DNA from: Antedon mediterranea
Lineage: Eukaryota > Echinodermata > Crinoidea > Comatulida > Antedonidae
NCBI RefSeq assembly: GCF_964355755.1
Contig: NC_092680.1
Location: 17,585,001-17,649,000, forward strand
DNA length: 64,000 nucleotides
Direction of reading: 5' to 3'
The translations under genes and the position numbers were made by a program. The notes below the pieces were generated by a model that did no database searches, was not told the DNA's origin, and saw only the letters and a list, made by a program, of their open reading frames with translations. Below, one piece after another: positions 48,301 through 54,300 of the stretch (its first letter is position 1; the number at the start of each line of letters is the position of its first letter).

Positions 48301-51300
48301 CTCAAAATAACGCAGACTCAGATAGATGCTGCATCCATTCGGTTGTAGTCGTTATTATAACATTATTATGACTATGTTGCTTATTGAAGCGTTATAGAAT
48401 AAATACTTTAAATCTTATTGGATCGACTGACTCACAATTAGGATACGGCTGCGTTAATTAAGCTACTCTCTTGCGAAATCCTTGGAATCCAAAAGAGAGC
48501 AATACACTATTTTGCAGTAGACGTTGTAGATAATATTTTAACCAAGTGCGACTAAATGCAGTGCCACCCAAATAGCAGTAATAGTAAAAGGCCACCGAGC
48601 GTTAATTACCTTGAGCACGTACTGCTACCATGTACTGCTACAGTGCTTCTAATTATAGCCACCTAGTGTAGTGCCACTTAACAGAGTCCCTATACATTGC
48701 CAACTCCGAAGCAGGAGACCGAGGGCATTGCCAGCGAGCACAGTCTAACCGAGGGCATTTCCACAACAGAAGGTATTGCCACAGACGGTAGTGCCACAAG
48801 TTCACACTCAGCCACTTTGTCGTGGACAGATGAGAGAGCGATAGTGGCTGCACGGATATGACGTGACTGTTAGGGAAGACGCATGTAGTTGAAAAGTGTA
48901 ACATCTGAGTCCACATCGCATAGAGACTATTTGTATTATGCGCTATACAAATTTAAAACTATTAACCAATTGCGCAGTACAATGACATAATTTAGCATCA
49001 AACGTACTTACCAAATTGTACACATTTTCCCAATAGTCTAGAGTTATTAACTGAAAACACGTGAGCATAGCCCATCCAAAGTTATCGAAGTTAGTATAGC
49101 CATAGTTCGGGTTCGGATCAATATCCGGAAGACATGTATAATTCTCCGGACATTCACTGTTAAAAGAAACAGTGTCATTAAACAATTAAATATGCCTATG
49201 ATTCAATAGAATTGAATAATATGTAAATATATTAAATTATTAAATGAGAGTATTCAGTTTAAACAAAGCAACCCATTACCATCATTTATATATTTCAAGA
49301 ACGCCGATTAATAGTTCTAACTTATCTCATTCATTCATTTGATAGTTTTCTTGGTATTTTTTAATGCAAAAAAAAGTTGTCCATGTGATTTATTTTCAGG
49401 TTTTATGAAAAGCAGTTAAAACCATGCTCATTCAACTATTTCTCAATTGAAAGAAAAGAAGTGTTTTTACAATTGAAAAACTTTTACACTAAACGATCTT
49501 AAAATAATACATACACTCTATATTACAGATAAAAAAAATATAACAGATCTTACCTCCATCCACCGCTATGATAATAAAAGATAAAATAAAACAGGAGATT
49601 AGAATAGGCTACTAAATTGTTTAAAATACAATAGGCCACTAAATTGTTTAAAATACAATAGGCTACTAAATTGTTTTAATGTAAAAAATGCGCAGCATAT
49701 CCGAGTTCTGTCGGTTAGATTCGTGTAGTGGAAAACAGGCCTGAAGTGAGATCTTCTAGTTTATAGGCCTATTATGTAATATGATGAAGTTAATATAATG
49801 TAACTCACCCAATCCCCGTTATATTGCTACACACCAGAGGATCTCCGTTCAACATAAACCAATTTGCTTTAAAAAAAAAACAACACGAAAGATTTAATAT
49901 AAATTAATTTGTCCTGGCATAGCTAGACTCTGCATAAAATGATGTTTGTTTAGGTTCAAAGGATTTTAAATTACGTCATTTGAATATTTTCGTACGCAGA
50001 AATAATATTGATGTTGGTAAAATTAGTGTCTCGTTTAGGGTAGTAGAAGTTAATGGTGTTTATATTGCATTCAAATGGCATCAATCTAGGATTGATTGCG
50101 CTAATAATAATCAAATACACATTGCTGATGATTGTGTTTCGTCAGCGAATATTTAAGAAAAAACACAATTATAATATTGTATGAACTGGCAATTTTATTA
50201 TTAATTTTTAAAAGGGCAAGGGAAGTGAGAATCTCAAATTGTCCTGTTATTACTAGTAATACTTCTACTAATAAAGTATTTATTCTGTTTTATATTATTA
50301 TTATGTATTTATTCACATTATTTAGTTGAATATCTTCGTTTTGTCACTTTATTCGAAAAGTTCTTACTCATGGTTGTCAAAGGTAGGCATAGTAATAATA
50401 ACAACAAACTTACTTTCATTGGCTATATAACTATTATAATACTCCTCCGTTTCATTTATGTCTGTAATATCAATGGATGCAACGCATTTTTGTTTCAAAG
50501 TTCCCATATACACTTGCAACGAAAGTAACGCGAATATACTAAGTATAAAAAAAGTTAACACCATAACTTCACCGAGCATCTTCATAGACCGCAGTAGTGC
50601 ATTTATTATAGATTTCAATCCTGAAAAAAAGATTAAATTGTGGTAATTTGAGAATTTCTATTACACGTTAATTGATTTTAATGCTTGTAGCTAATTAAAA
50701 AATATGATGACATTAAAAATTTAAGGGATGGAAATCCCAAGCCTACTTCCAGTTGTTAATTTTGTTTCTAATCAGAATGAATATCACACTTCTTTATTTT
50801 GAGCCTCTTAACATGGAGAAAAAAAGCCTGTTTTCTTCAGGCGAGTCTATTCGTGCGAATCGAACATTTCTGAATTGGCTGCGCAGTTTTAGCATTCACG
50901 CGATAGTTTAAAACTGGCTAGGCTATGCAAGTTTAATAACAATAATAATAACAGGATTTTCATAGCGCACATACCACTCAAGAGTGCTCAAGTTTGTATG
51001 TGATTAGTTATAAGCTATTTAATGAACAGCATTCAATCATATTGCAAATGCCTAAAAGCAAATTGACGCCGACATCCCCTCGTATTGATCTTCGGTCTTG
51101 TGGGAGCTTTAAGCTTGGTTCCCACTAGGACGCAACGCAAGGACGTAACACAATGAAAAAGTAGCAGTTCGAATAAACAATCGCTTGCGTTGCGCTTACT
51201 TTCCTTGCGTTGCGTCCCAGTAGAAGCTTCCACAACGACCAAAGACCGATACGAAGATCTTTAAGAAGTTATTAGCTCAACGCCGATCAATTTGTAAAAT

Positions 51301-54300
51301 ATGCATTGAAAACAAAAAAAATTCCGTGGTATTCTTCAGTAGTTGACGACGGATATTGATGGTTATGCGATGTTTTCTTTTACAAATAAAATTGCACAAT
51401 ATATCTCCATAATGGAAACTATGCTCAATGTGAAACATTATTACATGCGTGTCTAGAGCAGTCAATCATAATATCTATAAATAAGCTTTAATCTTTTATT
51501 CAAATTCAATTATACGATTTCCTCGAAGCGTAACGGATTTTTTTTGCTTTTATAATTACAATAATATGTCAATTTCGCCCAATATTCATGCTATATATTT
51601 GACATATAAATTATTTATTAACTTGTTATTTGCAACCGCCACCCGCAAACAATACATGAATAATTAACAAAGTTATATAAATATAAATAAATAAATTCCT
51701 CCCTAAGCAGAGAAAAATTAAAGATTTCTCCCTAAGTAGAGAAAAATTAAACAACAGATATTTTCTTCCAAATTCCTCCCTAAGCAGAGAGAAAGTCTCT
51801 AAAGACAAAATCTTCTCCTTCAAATTCTTCCCTAATATAAGCAGAGAAACATTCTCTCAAAGAGTTCAAACTTCTTTTGTTCCCGAACACAACATTGTCT
51901 ATGCTTCCCTCTAAGAAGAGCATGTAGATCTTTATAACATGGATGAATTATTAAGTTCATTATTTTCAGATTTACCTTGAAAGAAACGGAAACCCACAGG
52001 CCAAACATAGGCTATTATATCAGACGTACCCTGGGATTCAGTCATTATTACTGTGTACAAAATTACCGTTGGCAATAGAAACATGATCGCATGAAACGCC
52101 TGTGAAAACACTATCGGATATCTGAATGATGGTATTTCAATGATAGGAAACGAAATTAATTAATTCTGTTTTAGATCGCTTAATCGATCTACTGGGTTAA
52201 TCTTAATAGAAAATAGGTTGTCTGGGCTAAGTACATTGTATACTTATATAGCTTTTATTTACACAGTATAATATATTTGTTATGGGCTCTAAACGTGTAT
52301 GTTTAAAGGTTTGTATGGCGAAAAAACAACAATTAAGATAGGTTTGCAGTTATAGGCCTAGGCCTACACAATGTGTTTTTCCGAAAAAGAAGTATAAGTT
52401 AGGTTGAATGTCTTGACGATACTCATACCATCTTCTGGAGGAATGAAACGTCGAGAAATCCTCACTTTCCATCCTTTTCGGAAACATATACATGTACTGC
52501 AAATATAACATTTTTAGTCGCATGGACGTGACTCTATAGTTCACTATGTCGGTCGGTCGGTCGGTCTGTCGGTCTGTCGGTCTGTCTGTCGGTCCGGTAT
52601 CACTATGCGTTTCATCGCTTTCTGACCTTATCTTGATATCAGTTTAATCTAGCTAAGTCAATTTTTCACAGTATATTCCTTATGGCCAGGAATAGATGTG
52701 GTTATGTTTTAACGGTGCGCAATAAAAAATTACGTGGTCTACGCACGATTTAACGAAATCACGTTTGTAATCATATCTTCACAACCATGAATCACAATTA
52801 AATAAAATTTGGTACTCATAAATTTCAGGGCATAAATCATCATATGGCAATACAATTACGTGCGTAGCGCATGTAACGCGCGCTTAAAATTTTACAAAAT
52901 TTATTTTCGATGAAATAAGAGTACGTTTCAGGCACTTTTAAGCGTTTACAAAATTGCCATGAGTGCGCAGATTTTTGCGCGCGCACTGCGCGTTAAATGT
53001 TATTGCGCACACTTTTTGCCCGATTTCTGTTTTCTTGACTTTCTTTTCAACTCGAAATTACGTTATACGAGCACGTCAAAAGTGACAGGCTACGCACGTG
53101 TAAATTAGAAAAATATAACTGTTTTTAAACATTTCAACATTTTTAAACATGTTCAGTAATTTCGGTCAGTTGGTAGGTTGGTCGGTTGGTCGGTAAACAC
53201 TAATGAGCACGCGACTGCAGCCATCTATATGGCCTTGTTGCTAACAACGTTTGGTTTTAATTACTTTACCTGGTACTACGGATATCGTCTTTAATGCTCT
53301 TAGAACACGAAACGCCCTCAGGGCTGTAAAATCACCAACTTCTACGTTAAAAAGACTAACGCAAAATGTAATATACCTGTGAACAAAATAATACTTTTTT
53401 TAAATATAATTATTCAAAATATAAATATAATTATTCAGTGTTTAAAATATTCGTTATTGATTCACAAACATTTAAAGTGTGTCGTCTTCCACAAGACCAC
53501 ATTATTAGAGGCCCTGTTTACGTTAAAATAAGGGGACAACTGAGCATATAAGCACTGTACAATATCAATTTCCTAGATACAATCTTTTAATTATATTCCA
53601 TTTACATGTGCTTGTTTCCTTAGTGTGATTGAGTCGTGAAAACTAATTATTAGAGGCCCTTCTTACGTTAAAATAAGGGGAAAATTGAGCATATAAGCAC
53701 TGTACAATATTAATTTCCTAGGTACAATCTTTTAATATTCCATTTACATAAATATGTGCTTGTTTCCTTAGTGTGATTGAGTCGTGAAAACTAATTATTA
53801 GAGGCCCTTCTTACGTTAAAATAAGGGGAAAATTGAGCATATAAGCGCTGTACAATATTAATTTCCTAGGTAAAATCTTTATATTTCATTTACATAAATA
53901 TGTGCTTGTTTTCTTAGTGTGATTGAGTCGTAAAAACTAAGAAATTGTTTTCACTGTTAACAACTTTTCATGAATATTGCTCGAGATTCAATTGACTACA
54001 CATCATTGTGATGTCAGTATTGTGTTTTGATAAGCCATTCTTTGCTCTATAACAATTAATAACAAAAGAGAATGTCACAAGTATCTGACATTGCATCTTC
54101 AATTATTCATCAACTACGTCATTAACCTTCTTCACATCTTAAAGGTCATTATTGATATTGGTATCGCCTTGTGTTGTTGTTGTGTAAGCATGGAGGAATT
54201 TTATGGTTTAATATATCAGAATATATAAATGAACATACAGTTCATTGTCAACAAAATCGATAAAATAATAATATATCTATGTAGGCCTATGCATAAATTC

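Noticed and set aside
48653-48916. 87-codon minus-strand frame
   Set aside because: It has no domain, lies between channel exons, and follows the GTGCCAC-rich block's composition.
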